A DNA stretch of 64,000 nucleotides from Physcomitrium patens (lineage: Eukaryota > Streptophyta > Bryopsida > Funariales > Funariaceae). Where the stretch lies: assembly GCF_000002425.4 (NCBI RefSeq), contig NC_037254.1:1770758-1834757 (forward strand), in the 5' to 3' direction. The translations under genes were made by a program, and so were the position numbers. Below, one piece after another: positions 61,701 through 64,000 of this stretch. Under the pieces are notes generated by a model. It had not been told where the DNA came from and did no database searches. It saw only the letters and a program-made list of their open reading frames with translations. Each line of letters starts with the position of its first letter. The stretch's first letter is position 1.

Positions 61701-62230
61701 CCTCAGGTAATTGACGTCAACTTTGCGCCATCTACTCTCGTTCAGTTCCTCTTGCTAGTTGTACTTCTGCGCCTGCTTTAGAGATTATGTTTTGTGACTA
61801 TAGTAAATTTTTCTGAATGTTATTTTCTTAATTTTTTATGAGCTACCTGAGTCTTATTTGCATAATCGCACAAGAAACCTGCTTTGTCTGGATATGCCCA
61901 AGTCGCACAGCATAGCAACAAGTAATGGATGATGAATTTGGACTTGCTGCAGATATTTTGGGGAGCTTTGAAACGATGGACAGTGAAGAAGCATGCACTA
62001 TCTGCTATGCTTGTGAAGTGGACACCATTTTCTTGCCCTGTAAACATAAGTCTTGCCAACGTTGTATATCTCGACATCTTCTAAACAGTCAGCAATGTTT
62101 TTTCTGTAATTCTACAATCATCAAACTTTCGTTCATGCTTCCAACGCCTGCTATCGAAGACGGCGAGTGTCCGGCAGATCCAAACAAGGGCTTAGCAGAA
62201 TCCTTAACAAACGAGAAAACCTCAACCTAG
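55759..62230 (+). CDS. RKP: SPRY/RING E3 ubiquitin ligase, RKP (KPC1-like)
   Basis: Twelve exons join in phase to 1374 residues: 55759-57372, 57875-58173, 58343-58889, 59007-59170, 59310-59448, 59627-59710, 59880-60164, 60341-60481, 60797-60996, 61200-61404, 61568-61706 and 61923-62230. Arabidopsis RKP, related to mammalian KPC1, ubiquitinates the CDK inhibitor KRP1 and so affects cell-cycle entry. The SPRY domain spans about residues 150-285 (ANACVWKGRWMYEATLGTAG, WVAGDVIGCCLDL, FYRNGVCLG, CELNFGGRPFRYP). The long middle matches RKP block by block, for example APHDASSVDQALDLLLP, YPYLALACHLLERYD and RGMYATCMWLVQLLLVLSK. A C3HC4 RING ends the protein: Cys1297, Cys1300, Cys1312, His1314, Cys1317, Cys1320, Cys1331 and Cys1334. 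The start is the first ATG after an in-frame TGA six bases upstream. The family length is about 1280 aa. The last acceptor is weak but required for phase. Confidence 0.93.
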
Positions 62231-63677
62231 CAGAGGGACTCCATTAAAGAAAACATAATAGATTACTGTCGCTGAGTGGTTGAGCACTCCTGGCGTTTGA
62301 TAAATTGATCTGTTGAAGATCTCTCGGGCTTCCGGATGTCGTGGACATCCATGAGTTATGCTCAATGTCCTCTAAAAAGTAACTCCATGGAACATAATCC
62401 ATGTACGTCATTTGGTCATATTTCTTGACCTAAGATTCGTCACAATTATCAGGGCGCTTGATTGCTCATTATGGTTATATATTTGTGATGTAAAACAGAA
62501 TCGCCAGCATATTGAAGTCCTTTCAAGCTCATTCAAGCAGGTGGTGCTATTTGCAGCTCTTTGCAAATATGGTTACTCTAGTATTGAAACCATTTTTAGG
62601 TTTGTTGATTCAAGTCATATTTAACTCAACCCAATGTCAATTGATGGTATCTCATGCGGAACCAGGAGGTGTAAATTCCTGTACTCTGTGCATTGAGACA
62701 GAACTGGGATTTAGTTTTTGCTCTATAGATTTCTTACTTCCTACTTGCTTTTAGGTTGGCACAAAGGATGCAGAACAGAAGTTGATTTTAACTTACATTA
62801 TAGGTAAACCTATTGAATGAGGTTAGAAAAATGTTTTTCCTCTCGTCCAAGAACCTTATTACTGAGACTTTTCAATGGAATGTAGTACAGGACTCAATAT
62901 TCCTGCGCTGTGTTTTCATGAGGTGAAGATGAGGCTGAAAAGGTGGAAGGTGTGCTCTCGATGATGTCCCGGTTAGGAATGTCATCTTTATTCATCCTTG
63001 CAGCTACATTTGGTTTCATGTTATAGAATTACACCACTTAGCTCATTTCATGATGAACTTTATTCTTGTTGTCGCACTATCTCGATTGCTGGTGCAGTTG
63101 GGGTCACAACTTGCCATGCTTTTCTATTCTCTCCGTTTATAATTGTGATACATGCTTTGCAATATGTCAAAGCCCATGTTTTTTACATGCTTTGTGGTGG
63201 CTTTGAGGTATGTGCATTTTGCTGCGCTGTTCGAGCCATCAATTCTGAAAGTATTTTGGCATCTTCAATACGTTTTTCTGTTTAGTTTGAGCAATTTTGT
63301 ACAGATTGACGAATTAATAAACTTATTCCAAACCTGAAGCAAGTACTTAATAACTGATCAGTGCCTGAAATCTTTACCGTGTTCTATTGTGTACTGTGTT
63401 TTAGTTTAGTTGTAAGTTCCTATTTAATTGTAAGTTTTGTGTTTTTTATAATGATTTTTTTGAACATGTAATTATTTGTTTATTTATTTATTTTTGATAT
63501 AGTTGCCCTTTTTAAAGTCTGGAAATTGTTATGTATAATTATCTTTACATTTAACTTTATTTTGGTTCATCAAATTTTGTATTCAATTGTATGAATTTTT
63601 TATTTGAAATGTTCTCAGACTAATTGGAGATATCTTGTGATTATAATGACAAAAAATACAATCTTTTTTCTTGCTTG

Positions 63678-63709
<32 letters not shown>

Positions 63710-64000
63710 AATTGATTTGAAATTACGAATTTATTATTTTAAAACTTTGCAAAGGTGATTTGGAGGATAGAATGTAGTATAAAATAAATAAATCATATCA
63801 TATCATCATCTTGATGAGATTTTAATAAAAATTTCAAAAAAACAATTCAACAATAAATTAGAAAAATCTTTCTGCAATATTACATATGCATAGAATCCAA
63901 TCTTTTAATTTTGAATATATTAATGAAGATCCATGTTATTAAGACTTTGCAAATATTTAGGATAAAAAAGAGTAGTAGATTAATAGTTATAACAAAAAAT
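62231..64000. other. 3' flank of RKP, then AT-rich DNA
   Basis: Moderate composition to about 63400 with short unconvincing frames, probably 3' UTR and flank. After that it is AT-rich with a T run at 63677-63703. No gene was recognised up to the window edge. Confidence 0.55.

Noticed and set aside
62412-63337. Several 60-95-codon frames after RKP
   Set aside because: No domain, most lack consistent starts, and the composition drifts to intergenic. Probably 3' UTR and flank.
1-64000. CRISPR arrays, rRNA or tRNA genes, bacterial operon features
   Set aside because: No regularly spaced direct repeats with unique spacers, no recognisable rRNA core or tRNA arms, and gene structure is eukaryotic throughout.

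Overview
This is a nuclear window from a land plant, most likely a moss. Physcomitrium patens or a close relative fits best, but nothing in the sequence proves the species. Plant-type gene families (2-phosphoglycolate phosphatase with a transit peptide, stand-alone SPX protein, DUF1639 protein, RKP-type ubiquitin ligase) have short GT-AG introns of roughly 60-750 bp. GC-balanced genes sit as islands in extremely AT-rich DNA made of decayed retroelements and microsatellites.

Layout. 0-4.8 kb: a decayed coding relic, then an inverted-repeat element of about 1.7 kb carrying a receptor-kinase fragment. 4.8-9.1 kb: a bHLH transcription factor gene (+) with a long GC-rich leader region. 11.2-13.8 kb: a seven-knuckle CCHC zinc-finger protein of the AIR1/2 type (+), a probable TRAMP RNA-surveillance subunit. 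17.2-20.1 kb: a DUF1639 gene (+). 22.8-25.9 kb: chloroplast 2-phosphoglycolate phosphatase (+), the first photorespiration enzyme. 26-36.5 kb: AT-rich desert with a Ty3/gypsy relic (protease to integrase) and LTR-like sequence. 36.5-37.9 kb: a small GC island with a candidate single-pass membrane protein. 38-46.9 kb: a second AT-rich desert with an inverted LTR-like copy, an unexplained low-copy island at 42.1-43.6 kb and a gag relic. 47.1-48.3 kb: RNA polymerase II subunit RPB11 (-). 49.3-51.7 kb: an SPX-domain phosphate-signalling protein (+), divergent from RPB11, with a P1BS element upstream. 53.2 kb: a small inverted-repeat MITE. 55.8-62.2 kb: a 12-exon SPRY/RING E3 ligase of the RKP/KPC1 type (+).

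The genes are independent housekeeping or regulatory loci and do not form a cluster. Seven gene models were built by hand. Their splice sites join in consistent reading phase and their lengths fit their families, so they are strong except at some 5' ends (bHLH, DUF1639). I found no CRISPR array, rRNA or tRNA gene. No clearly new multi-gene system is visible. The most unusual items are the inverted-repeat element that captured a kinase fragment, the retroelement decayed mostly by base substitution, a GC-AG intron and a possible in-frame cassette exon in the AIR-like gene, and tandem duplicated splice donors in RPB11.
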